Shown here in pieces: positions 1-11,531 of a DNA stretch of 64,000 nucleotides. The notes below the pieces were generated by a model. That model saw nothing but the letters and a program-made list of their open reading frames with translations, was not told the DNA's origin and did not search any database. The stretch is from Cavenderia fasciculata. Lineage: Eukaryota > Evosea > Eumycetozoa > Acytosteliales > Cavenderiaceae. The stretch lies in assembly GCF_000203815.1 (NCBI RefSeq), contig NW_004457639.1, positions 1,240,001-1,304,000 of the forward strand, given 5' to 3'. The first letter of the stretch is position 1. Every line of letters begins with the position of its first letter. The position numbers and the translations under genes were made by a program.

Positions 1-1075
1 TCAATCACATAAAATACCAGAAAGTCTAGTTCCACAACTTCATGCAATTGCATATCGTCAAATAGATCCATACCTCTTACCAAACTCTACAACTCCATTC
101 AACAACAACAACAACAATAGTCAACAATCAACTAATCAACAACCAACCATTGAATCAATTTTAGAAATTAGAAAAGAATTGATCACATATCTAACCAATC
201 AATTAAATGGAGATAGTACTGCAGCAGAATATTTCCTAGTCTATCTATTTTCAAAGGTATATTTGGTTGCACAAGGATTGTGTCTTGGTAATTTCTCGTT
301 AAATGTGATCATCAATCAAAATGATCAAGAAATCGTAGACACGTTGGAAGAATTGTTGCAACAGTTGGTGTCTAGATCACATCGATTCAAGATGACTGTC
401 GACAATTTAGATGACGGTGATATTATCCCATTCAAGGATTATGACCGTAACCGTATTGTATCTGGACTCTTGCAACTACCGAAAAACACTCATCTCATCA
501 TTGACGAGACACAGTTGCGTGAAGGTACACTTCACAAACAAGGTCTAAGAAATCTTCAAGCCATCAAAGATTTGGCACTCTTTCAACGTGTCGAATATGA
601 TTTTGAATATCATCCAATTGAAATTAAAACTGATATTCAATTATTAATTACTAGTTTTGGTAAATCTTTAACTCCTGTAAGTAAAAAAAAAAAAAAATAA
701 TAATAATAATAATATTTTATTTATAAACTGTCCTCTTTTTTCTTTTATTTTTAGGCATTTTGTCAAGTTAAATTAAATAAAAAATCTTTAGAACAAATTA
801 AAAAAGAAGAACCAAGTAAAGAGAAATTAAATCAATTTAGACAATATATTGGATTATTAATGAATAATGGATTAGAGGCATCAAGTCAACAAGTAACAAA
901 AGCAATTGAGGATGATTTTGTTGGTACAAGACAAAGAGATCCAGATACTCCTCAAGAAATATTCCATTATTGGCTTACCTTGGCAAGAATATTGGCCATT
1001 TCATTTGGCGAGAAATCAATTTCACTTGAAAGATGGAATTATATGAAACAATTGGAACTAAAAAGAATTATTTAA
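1..1075 (+). CDS. mcmbp: MCM complex-binding protein (MCMBP/ETG1), 3' part, 5' partial
   Basis: MCMBP binds MCM2-7 in the nucleus and helps assemble or unload the replicative helicase. The open frame runs from base 2 to 676. An intron follows (677-754, GTAAGT donor, TTTTTAG acceptor, phase 0), then the last exon, 755-1075, ending in TAA. The visible product is about 331 residues. It holds the family's C-terminal AAA-like region, including the segment LIIDETQLREGTL followed by the KDLALFQRVEYDFEYHPIE stretch, which matches the LIIDET...VDYDF...H pattern I recall from animal and plant MCMBP. A short Asn/Gln run sits near the start of the visible part. The N-terminus lies outside the window. The stop is only 21 bp from the stop of the convergent F1 gene. 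Confidence 0.85.
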
Positions 1076-1096
1076 ATAAAATTATATATATTTAAT

Positions 1097-3010
1097 TTAT
1101 TTTTTAAAATGAATAAAACCAATTTCTATTGCTTTAACAATAAAATGATTATATTCTTTTTGAGTATAATTATTAACTAAACTATTATTATTCTTTGTAT
1201 CTTTGTTGAAATAATATTTATCTAACCATTGATTTAATATTGCAATAAATCTTAAATCCAAAGGAGGTGGATCTAATTTAATTTGAATTGATTGATATTG
1301 TTTTAATTGATCTTGTTTGAGATGATTATAAATTCTTTCTAAATGATTTGCAAACTTTTCATCATATTTTAATTGTTTGAGATGAACTGTTGTAAACCAT
1401 TTTTGAATATCCAAATCCTCTGAATATCTAATCCAAAGTGAATCAAATTGTTCATCTGTCAATTCAGTTGAATAATAAATGATTTCATGTTGACGACTTG
1501 ATGGTACTAATTCTAAAATATCATTTGCAAGATGTTGATAATCTATTTGTTCTTCTTCTACTTGATTTTCTTCTTCTTTTTGTTCAATATCATCCATCAC
1601 CTTTTCTTTTTGTTGTTTTGATTCCAAATCTTTTTTTAAAAGGTAAAAATATAATTTGAATATCTTATTAATTGCCTTTTTGAAATGTTCAATAGATAAT
1701 GAACTCATTTCGATTGGTGTGGCTTCAAGGAATTCTTTGATAAATCTAAAATGACCAACCTTGACAAGTGATCCAAGGATTTTAACTAGATCATACATAT
1801 GAACTTGGTTTTCTTCACCATCTTCATCATAACCAATATCATAGACACGTTGATAGAGATCAACGTCGGTTGACATGGCTGCACTCGAAAGGAAGAAATA
1901 AAATGGGACATATTGTGTGCTACTGACCATTCTTTCGACGAGTGGTGGAGGTAGAAACCAATTGATATCCGAGTTGTAGGACTCTGGTAGGTTTTGAGTA
2001 TCATCAAAGTCAGTGTCATCAAGAATCTTTCCAATGATTGATACTAATTGGTCACGTGTTGAAGAATACTCGTCGGTGATGTACTTGCGAATCGATGGTA
2101 GTTCGATGAGGCATTTTTCGGTATTTTGACCGACATACTCTGCCACTCTTTCAATCAAATGATAGTTAGAGTCACCAGGTATTGAAATGATTGATTGAAC
2201 TGTATCAACAACATCCATGATAAGTGATTTTGCAAATGGTGATTCGAGTACAAAATCTAGTTCTACATATTCTTTGCCCTTTGAGGCTTGTTTAATGGTG
2301 GGGCCGACAATATTGGTAGGATACGTTGCACCAAAAGTAGCATGTTGATTCAATAGATTGATATAGTGTTGTGAGCAAAAGACAGGATCGATACTTTCGA
2401 GATGGTGAAACTTGATTTTGAACCCATCTCGCTCTGCCACTTGGAAAATATAGTTTACAACATTTTCTGCTCCATTTTGTAGCGACAGTCCAAATCTCGA
2501 CTTCTTGTTGATAAAATCTTTGGATTTACACAATGATTCAATATTGTATTTCAGATACTTCAAATCTGTTCCGTCCAAAAATTCTTTTAACAATCCATCC
2601 TCTTTAATGGGTGGATCAGGTGGTTCTGAAAAGTCAGAATCTACCAATCTTAGTCTTTGTAATTCTTCCTTTCTCGCATTCTTTCTTATTGCAATGTTGG
2701 AAGAAATGACATTTAGAGAATGAAAATTGTATCGTCTATTGATCAGATGTTGTATGACCTTGATTTTGTCTTGTTCCATTGCCTCTGCAACCAATTGTAT
2801 CACCCTTTCACTAAATTCTTCATCGTAATCTTCATCGTAATCTTCTTCTTCATTGAAATCTTCTTCTTCACCGTAACTTTCGTCAAAATCATCTTCTCCG
2901 TCTTCATCTTCATCATCATCATCATCTTCTTCGTTATGATCATCATCTTGGTTATTTCTCTTGATATTTTGTCTAATATTTCCAAGCAATGATGCAAAGA
3001 ATTTAGCTGG

Positions 3011-3069
<59 letters not shown>

Positions 3070-4071
3070 CAATTTGACTATCATCATCATCATCATCACC
3101 ATCTTCATCATCTTCATCATGGTTTTGAGGATTATAAATGTCATTATAAAGAAGGCTACTATGATGATGATGATGATTGTATTCTTTATGTGCAATGTTG
3201 TAGGCCTCGAAAATTTGGATCAACTCTTCTTCACTCTTTTCCTTGAACAACTTGGAGAGATCTGTAGTTGCAAACAAATCTCTAGATCTGAGTGAATCTT
3301 TGAGATTGTATCGTTTGCACAGATTTTGAATGATTTGTACGTCACCAACCACCGAGACTGCAGTCACCAGCATGCTACGCAATAACCACAATGATTTGGT
3401 AAATACATTGTCGTCGACCAATAAATTGAATACCTCTGTACTCAAAACCTTGGGTCTACCAATAATAGCACCACAAAATAATCCTTCAAACTTGCTAAGT
3501 CGATCTTCTTCTTCTTGTTCTTTTTTATCATTTTCATCTGATGTAAATTCCCTTGCATATATTCTATCATAATCGATATTAACCATTGTTTGAAATGGTG
3601 CAATCTCTTCTTTAATTCTATTTATCAAGTATTCCAATACTTTATCATTATTAAAATAAATTGATGTTGTCATCAATTTATTTAATCTCTAAAAGAAAAT
3701 AAATAAATAAATAAATATTAATATGATTATTAATATGACGATGAGGTTGACTATGTTTACATACATTACTATTATTTCTATAAATACCATCAGATGATTC
3801 AAACAATTTGTCTCCAAAGTTGATCAATATGTTTCACAAATAGATCACTTAAACCATATTTAATATAATCTATCATTGTGTAGAGTGATGTTAATTTAAC
3901 TGCTTTAATCTCTAATTGTTGATGAATCAAACTGACATGATTAAATAGTATCTTTCTAATATAAACTTGATTTAATATCTTTTGTAATGCATTCTTTTCC
4001 TCTGCTGCTATTCCTCTTTCTTCTTCTTTATCTTTCATCTTTTTCTTATCTCTATTGTTTGTATCTTCCAT
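1097..4071 (-). CDS. F1: F-family (possibly ankyrin-like) protein with acidic/His/Asn insert; exon 1 frameshifted
   Basis: Two exons: 3765-4071 (ATG at 4071) and 1097-3688 (863 codons), with a 76-bp intron at the family's conserved position. Exon 1 carries the leader common to all copies (IFNHV/LFNHVSLIHQQLEI, then YTMIDYIKYGLSDLF.KHIDQLW). Exon 2 carries the shared blocks: a GPFQTMV-like motif, the HPVFCSRHYI equivalent, PPPLDL and NNYTQKEYNHF. After HIDQLW, exon 1 has one extra base relative to F8 and F9, so its frame closes before the splice site. Either the gene is newly broken or exon 2 is translated from its own ATG at 3673. Unique here is an insert of about 130 residues in exon 2 with His5, long Asp/Glu runs and about 20 Asn. 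I do not know the molecular function. The two-exon leader plus helical body resembles the ankyrin-type multigene families of dictyostelids. Confidence 0.6.
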
Positions 4072-4166
4072 TATCTGTTATTGAACATCAACAAATATTT
4101 ATGTGTGTATCTGCATTGCCAACTTTCTTTTTTTTTTGTTTTAAATTTTGGTTTAATAATTTTAAA

Positions 4167-4258
4167 TTATTTTTTAAATTGATTGGGAACGAAACCAATT
4201 TCTATTGCTCTATCTATAAATTGATTATATTCTTTTTGAGTATAATTATTGATTAAAC

Positions 4259-4290
<32 letters not shown>

Positions 4291-6265
4291 GTATCTTTGT
4301 TGAAATAATATTTATATAACCATTGATTTAATATTGCAATATATTTTAAATCCAAAGGAGGTGGATCTAATTTAATTTGAATTGTTTGATATTGTTTTAA
4401 TTGATCTTGTTTGAGATGATTATAAATTCTTTCTAAATGATTTGCAAACTTTTCATCATATTTTAATTGTTTGAGTTGAACTGTTGAAAACCATTTTTGA
4501 ATATCTAATCCAAAGTGAATCAAATTGTTCATCTGTCAATTCAGTTGCATAATAAATGATTTCATGTTGGTGATGTGTTGGTACCAAATTCTACTAATTC
4601 TAAAATATCATTTGCAAGTTGTTGATAATCTACTTCTACTTGTTCTACTTCTTGTTTTGATTCCAAATATTTTTTTAAAAGGTTAAAATATAATTTGAAT
4701 ATCTTATTGATTGCCTTTTTGAATTGTTCAATAGATAATGAATCCATTTCGATTGGTGTGACTTCAAGGAATTCTCTGATAAATCTAAAATGACCAACCT
4801 TGACAAGTGATCCAAGGATTTTAACTAGATCATACATCTCCTCTCTTTCATCCCCTTCTTGGTTATAACCAATATCATATACACGTTGATAGATAGCAAC
4901 GTCGGTTGAAATGGCTGCACTCGAGAGGAAGAAGTAAAATGGACATATCTTGTCGTAGTGACCATTTTTTCGACAAATGGTGGAGGTAGATACCATTTGA
5001 GGGAAACTTGAATAATAGGACATTGGCAGGTTTTGGGTTTCATCAAAGTCAGTGTCATCAAGAATCTTTCCAATGATTGATACTAATTGGTCACGTGTTG
5101 CAGAATACTCGTCGGTGATGTACTTGCCAATCGATGATAACTGGGTAATGCATTTTTCGGTATTTTGATCAACATACTCTGCCACTCTTTCAATCAAATG
5201 ATAGTTAGAGTCACCAGGTATTGAAATGATTGATTGAACTGTATCAACAACATCCATGATAAGTGATTTTGCAAATGGTGATTCGAGTACAAAATCTAGT
5301 TCTACATATTCTTTGCCCTTTGAGGCTTGTTTAATGGTTGGTGCAACTATATTGGTAGGATGTGATGCACTGAGAACATACTATGTTCATTTAATAGATT
5401 GATATAATCTCTTGAACAAAAAATTGGATCGATACTCTTGAGAGCATGGAATTTAATTTTGAACCTTTCTCTTTGTGCCAACTCGAAAATATACTTTACA
5501 ACAGTTTCTGCTCCATTTTGTAATGACCTTCCAAATTTCCACTCCTTTTGATAAAATCTTTGGAACGACCGAGTAACCTAGTATTGTATTTAAGATATTC
5601 TAAATCTGTTCCATTCACAATATCTTTTAACAATCCATCCTCTTTAATGGGTGGATCAGGTGGTTCTCCAAAGTCAGAATTTACCAATCTTAATATTTGT
5701 AGTTCATTCTTTCTGGCACACTCTCTTATCGTGGTGTTGGAAGAGATTACATTGAGAGAATGTAATTTGTATGGTTTCCTGAGAAGATGACGTATAACTT
5801 GGGTTTTGTCTTGTTCCATTGCCTCTGCAACCAATTGCATCACCTTTTTGAAAGGATAAATACATTGTCATCAACCAATATATTAAATACCTTTGTACTG
5901 ATTGGATTGGGGTCACCAACATAAACATCAAATGAATCTTCAGACATACCAATGTTTCCTTCATCCTCTTCTTTTTCATTCTCCTAGAAAGAATTCTTTG
6001 GTATACGATCTATCATAATCTACTATAACCATAGTTTGAAACGGTCCAATCTCTTTTTTAATTCTATTTAAAAAGTAATCCAATACTTTATCATTATTAA
6101 AATAAATTGATGTTGTTATCAATTTATTTAATCTCTAAAAGAAAATAACAAAACAATATTATTAATAATAATATTAATATTTTTTTAGATTATAAAGTTA
6201 AAGTAGTTGTATACATACACCATTATTTTTATCAATTCCATCAGATGATTCAAACATTAATAGTG
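4167..6265 (-). pseudogene. F2: decayed F-family copy, closest to F1
   Basis: Pieces of exon 2 lie in order on the minus strand. The C-terminal 121 codons are at 4167-4532, a middle part at 4562-5257, and the region around the AEAMEQDKTQVIRHLLR motif at 5496-5843. The exon 2 start is near 6134, followed by an intron-like gap and only the last dozen or so codons of exon 1 (ESSDGI equivalent, 6221-6265). Large parts are nearly identical to F1, for example the segment around 5050-5330. The copy has several frame breaks and lacks the F1 segment that carries the acidic/Asn insert. The rest of exon 1 is missing, with unrelated sequence beginning near 6265. It therefore looks like a partial tandem duplicate of F1 that has degenerated. 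Confidence 0.8.
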
Positions 6266-6337
6266 ATTTGTGTTTCTCTCAGTAGTAAAAAAATAATAAA
6301 CCAAACTACACTCACACAACCACTATCTAAATTTGGT

Positions 6338-8875
6338 TTATTTTTGGAAATGGGAGGGAACGAAGCCAATTTCTATAGCATACTCCATAAAATGATTATA
6401 TTCTTCCAAACTATAATTATTTACTATTATCTTTGTTGAAATAATATTGTTCTAAACATTGATTCCAAATTCCAATATATTCAATTTCCAAAGGAGGTGG
6501 ATTTAATCTAGTTTTAATTTGAGTTGATTCATTTTGTTGTTGTTGTTGTTTTTTTAATTGATTTCGTTTTAAATGTTTATAAATTCTTTGTAAATGATTC
6601 AAGAATTGTTGATCATATCTTGATTTTAATTGTTGTTGTTTAAGATGTTGTGATGGATTAGCCAACCATTTTTGAATGTCCAATCGATTGGTCTGTGAAT
6701 ATCTATTCCAAAGTTTTTTAAATTGATCATCTGTCACTCCAGATGCATAGTAGATTATTTCATGTTGACGATAGGATGGTCCAACCAATTTTAAAATTTC
6801 ATATGCCATTTTTTGATAGTTTATATCGATTTCCTTGGGTGCAACATCTTGTTGTCGTTGCTTGAGATCTTGAGAGAGTAATTCAAAATATAATTTGAAT
6901 AAAGTATTGATTGCCTTTTGACAAGTTGTATGTGACATGATGGAGAGGTCGATATGAGTAATACACAGTAAAAACCTTTTAGCAAACATATAGTAACCGG
7001 CATTGATTACCAAAGCAAGGATTTTGACGAGTTGATAGGTTGTAAACTTGTTGGCTGGGTATCCAATCTTGTAGATTTGGATAAAGATGTCAAAGTCATT
7101 TGACAATGCTGCACTAGCTAGGAAATGGTAGAATGGACAGTAATGTATCTTTTGAACCAATCTAGTGAGAAGATGTGGATGGATGATCCTCTGTATCTTG
7201 GGTACACATGTTTCTTCTGGTTCGATTTCATTGATTCTAAAATCATCGAGTATGAACGGCACAAATGAACCTGTTTCTACCTGGGTACTCGTCAGTGGTG
7301 TGTTTAATAATCGATTCTAAAGGGACATGAATATTCTGTGGATGATCAGTTGCATGTACCATCAGTTTAGTTATCAACCTCTCATACGAGTCTTGGCCCA
7401 CATCAATGATCGATGCGATAGAGTCGGCTATATCGAGGACAAGAGTTGAGCAGAATGTTGAATCAAGGACATACTCTAGTTCTTCATACTCTTGACCCTT
7501 GGTAGCTTGTTGCAATGTAGATCTAACGATATTCGACATTGACGAGTAGCATGGTGTAACTTACTGTGACAATAAGTCGATATAGTGACGTGAACAAAAT
7601 ACTGGATGTATCTTGCGAATGAATTTAATATCAAATTTGATTCCATGGGTTCGAGCTTGCTCCAAAATATACGTCACTACATCAGTTGCACCGTTTTCCA
7701 ATGACAGATGAAAACTCCATTTCAATGTGATTGATTTCTCCAACGTTCGATTTTTGTAGGTCAGTGGTGACGTAATGTATTTTAAAAAGTTGGTGTCTGT
7801 TCCATCCCTTATCTTGTCCAACAATCCTTGATGATCTACATTATCAAAAAATCCACCATAATGTAATTAAAGTCATTGAGTTGTTTCTTTCTTGCATTCT
7901 CTTGTACAAGGATGTCAGAGGTAGTGTCCACAAATAAATCTGAAAATCCAAACCTAAGTTGGTCACCCATCGACATACACATATGCTTTGTAATATTCGG
8001 ACGGTTGAGAATCATTGATTGTACGGCTACATATGTAGTTCCATCGATAGTTTGACCATTCAACTTTCTAGTCACTTCATACAAATTGATAAACTGTTGG
8101 TCATCCATTCTTTGTAAAAGCGTAAAGATCTTTGATGGCGTCGTACTCCCAAGTGGATAGCGTTCAGTATACAAGTGACCAAACTGACGATTATAACGTT
8201 TAAACAAGGTTCTAACTATATCTACATCTCCAATAACAAGTACCGCAGTCTTTACCATTCTTTTCATCAAGTCACTAGATTCAATGATTATATTGTCTTG
8301 TACCAACAAATTAAACACCATTGAACAAAGACATAGTACATCCATTTCATAACCTTGTTTAACATATCCATGATTATAATTGACTTTAACCATTGTTTGA
8401 AATGGTCCAATCTCCTTTCTTATTCTATTTATCAAGTATTTCAATGCTCTATCATTATTGAAATGAATTGCTATAGTTATTATTCTATTTAATTTCTAAA
8501 GAAAATAAACAAAAAGTTAGTAAGTATAATTATCTAGGTAAAATAAAAGTTGTATGATATGTGGCATACATTATGATCACTATTATTTGTATATCTACCA
8601 TCGGTAAACATTAATGACCAAAGTTGATCTATATGTTTCAAGAATAGATCATTCAAACCGTATTGAATATAATCAACTATCGTGTAGAGTGATGATATTT
8701 TAACAGTTGTAATATTCAACTGGTTATGAATAGAACTGACATGATTAAATATCACTCTTCTAAGATACGAATGATTTAATATTAAATGAAAGAAAGATGG
8801 AGAGTGATTCGGGATCATCACTTTGCATAATTTTGTATTTTTTTTAATTTTTTTATGATCGTTCTTTTGGTCCAT
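6338..8875 (-). pseudogene. F3: F-family copy broken by several frameshifts
   Basis: Exon 1 is intact (8570-8875, ATG at 8875, ending ...YTNNSDHN), followed by a 74-bp intron (8496-8569, GTATGC donor). Exon 2 starts at 8495 with KLNRIITIAIHFNNDRA, in phase. It then falls into open pieces at 7836-8495, 7561-7824, 7243-7539 and 6417-7262. Each ends where the homologous frame shifts. The last 28 or so codons (NNYSLEEYNHF equivalent) are out of frame, and the ancestral stop is at 6338-6340. Family blocks are easy to see: GPFQTMVKVNY, RMVKTAVLVIGDVDIV, IHPVFCSRHYIDLLSQ and PPPLEIEYIGIWNQCL. At least four frame breaks make a functional full-length product unlikely. The C-terminal piece alone (281 codons) is still open. 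Confidence 0.8.
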
Positions 8876-9057
8876 CAAAAAAATAGTTTTTTTATAATAA
8901 TAATAATAATATCAAATAAGGAATAGTATTAACAATGTATGTATATACTAAAAAAAGAAACAAATAAAAGAAATATTTATTTTTTATTTGAAAAACTTTA
9001 AAGTTTTAAATCTCTAATCTTATATCTCTTTGTACAGATAAATAAGATAATAATAAG

Positions 9058-9573
9058 GTCCAATCTCTTCTTTCATTCTATTCAAAAGGTATTCTAATAC
9101 TCTATCATTATTATAATGAATAGCTGTACTAATCAATCTAGTAGTAGTTGTATTCTTTTTTTTTTAAAATAGAGATGTTAATTGAGATAACAAAGTTAGT
9201 TGATTGTTTAATGTTAATCTTTTTAACATCAAAATAATATACTTACATCACTATTATTTCTATATCTACTGTCGGTAAACATCATTATCCAAAGTTGATC
9301 TATATGTTTAAAGAATAAATCATTTAAGCCATATCGAATATAATCAACCAGAGTAAAGAGTGATGATACTTTAACAGTTTCAATCTCTAATTGTTTGTGA
9401 ATAGAACTAACATGATTGAATATCTGTCTTCTAAGATACGATTGATTCAATATATATTGTAATAATGACGATACTAAATTCTTCTTCTTATTATTATTGT
9501 GTATAACTTGTACATCTCTTTCTTCTACTTGTACTACTACTTCTTCTTTTAACTTTTTTCTTTCCCTCAACAT
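9058..9573 (-). pseudogene. F4: 5' fragment of an F-family gene (exon 1 plus the start of exon 2)
   Basis: Exon 1 (9247-9573, ATG at 9573) is open and typical, ending LFFKHIDQLWIMMFTDSRYRNNSD before a GTAAGT donor. After an intron, the beginning of exon 2 can be read (RLISTAIHYNNDRVLEYLL), but homology stops at about 9058, directly after the codons for EEIGP. No downstream exon 2 body follows. The next 3' sequence (8879-9057) is AT-rich and featureless. The copy is thus a solo 5' stub of about 0.5 kb. It could still be transcribed from its own promoter as a short protein of just over 100 residues carrying only the leader domain. Confidence 0.75.
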
Positions 9574-9758
9574 CACTCGATTTAATTTTTGGACAAATGA
9601 ATTCCAAAACCAATTTTTTTGGATTAGGTCAAAATCGCCTCCCTAATTGAACGTAGCTATTCTTGGAAGAGAAACCAATTTTCACATCTGCATTTGAAAT
9701 GATTCATTGATAACTTTTGATTAATTAAACAGCCTTGATCTAAAGGGTTGATTTTTAT

Positions 9759-11405
9759 TTAAAATAACTTTGTAGGAATAAAACCAATGTCGTTTGCTTG
9801 ATCTAAAAATTGATTGTATTCATCTAAAGTGTAACTGTTGACTATACTGTCACTATCATCATCTTGGTTTTTTGTGGTAAAGTAATAACTTTCTAAACAT
9901 TGATTCCAAATTCCAATATATTCAATTGTTAATGGAGGTGGATTTAATCTCCTAGGATGAGTTGATTGACCTATTGATTGATCTTGATTTAAATATTGAA
10001 ATATTCTTTGTAAATGGGAAAAGAATGATTGATCATATTTAATAGTTGTGATGGGGTTGCCAACCATTCATTCATTTCTTGTATTTCTTTAAAGTAGTGA
10101 TCCCAAAGAAAATCAAATTGATCATTTGTCAATTCAGATGCATAATGATCCTCCTGTTCTTGTTGTTTGGATTCCAAATCTTTTTTTAAAAGAAGAAGAT
10201 TTCATCCATTTGATTACCCTTTGGAGTTTGTTGAAATAAAGATCTCACAATTTTAATGGGTTGGTTTCCAAAGTCTGGTAGTATCTTTGAAAATAAATCA
10301 ATGTATCTACGAGAACAAAAGATTGGATGAATTGATTCCACTCTGCATGAATTGTCAAAAACCCTACTGCAAACTTGACAATATCTTCTACTCCATTTTC
10401 GATCGACTTTGAAAACATGTATCTTATCAGCCGAAATTGAAAATATCTATCATAATTGTTATTTTGACCGTGAATATATTTACGTAACACAAATTCAGCA
10501 CAATTCCTGACCATGTCCAATAATTGACATGGATCATTGAAATCCAAACAATAGAGATAGAGTATTTCATTGTTTCTTGCATACTCTCGAATCTTGTTGT
10601 TTGTCATTTCGAGGACTTCAACATTTTGGTATGGATAATAAGATATCTTGTATTGTAGTAGTTCCAATCGATCATGAAACAAGGCGTATCCAACCATACT
10701 GTTGACTGTGATACCACATTATTGTCCATTCACTGTTTTGACAGCTAAATAAAGATCGATCAGCTCGATTGATCAAATAGTTTGAATGATATGTCGGTAG
10801 GTATATCAATGAAATTTAAATGGTTGATGTTATATCGTTTGAACAGACTTCTAACAACATCGACATCTCCAATCACCATGATTGCGGTCAGTGCCAATAT
10901 ATGCAATAATTCAACAGATTCAATGAATACATTGTCGTCTACCAACAGATTAAACATCTTTTCTCCAAGGCAATGGACCTTTTGATCACATTTCTTTTTG
11001 TTCATTCGTTTGTAATCTATTACTATCATAGTTTGAATGCAATACTCTATTATAATAATTATTATAATCAATTGTAATTGTCATGATTCTAGTTAATCTC
11101 TAAAGGTATATTTGTTAGTATGATGTGCTTTATATGATTCAACACTATTAATATACTAACACATGTTACATGACTATGATCATTTCTATATCTACCATCA
11201 GTAAACATTAAACTCCAAAGTTGATCAATATGTTTAAAGAATAAATCATATTGAATATAATCTAACAGAGTGATACTTTAACAGTTGTATTCTTTAATTG
11301 TTGATGAATAGAACTAACATGATTGAATAATGACGATACTAAATTTGATTGATTTGATAATTGTGATTTGATCTTCTTATTTTCTCTTGTATTTATATCT
11401 TCCAT
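9759..11405 (-). pseudogene. F5: deleted and frameshifted F-family copy
   Basis: The exon 1 remnant (11161-11405, starting MEDINTRENKK) lacks internal pieces compared with its neighbours. Exon 2 begins near 11099 (RLTRIMTITIDYN). It continues in separate open pieces at 10760-11071 (VFIESVELLHILALTAIMVIGDVDVVRSLFKRYN-type block, here in shorter form), 10245-10697, 9989-10177 and 9759-10067 (PPPLTIEYIGIWNQCL, then the YTLDEYNQF tail). Total length is about 1.65 kb against about 2.5 kb for intact copies, so several internal segments are missing as well as frame being lost. The C-terminal tail stop is at 9759. Confidence 0.78.
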
Positions 11406-11531
11406 TTATTATCTACTTTTTTTTGTATTAATATGTAAATGCAATTTTCTAGAATGCTTGTCAAGGACAAAAAAAAAAAAAAAAAAAATTAAAACAAACA
11501 AAAATTAAAATATATTTTATTAAAATATATT

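Noticed and set aside
2720-2992. Ile/Phe-rich open frame opposite F1
   Set aside because: It is the antisense of the Asp/Glu/Asn repeats of F1, with repeat-driven composition and no homology.
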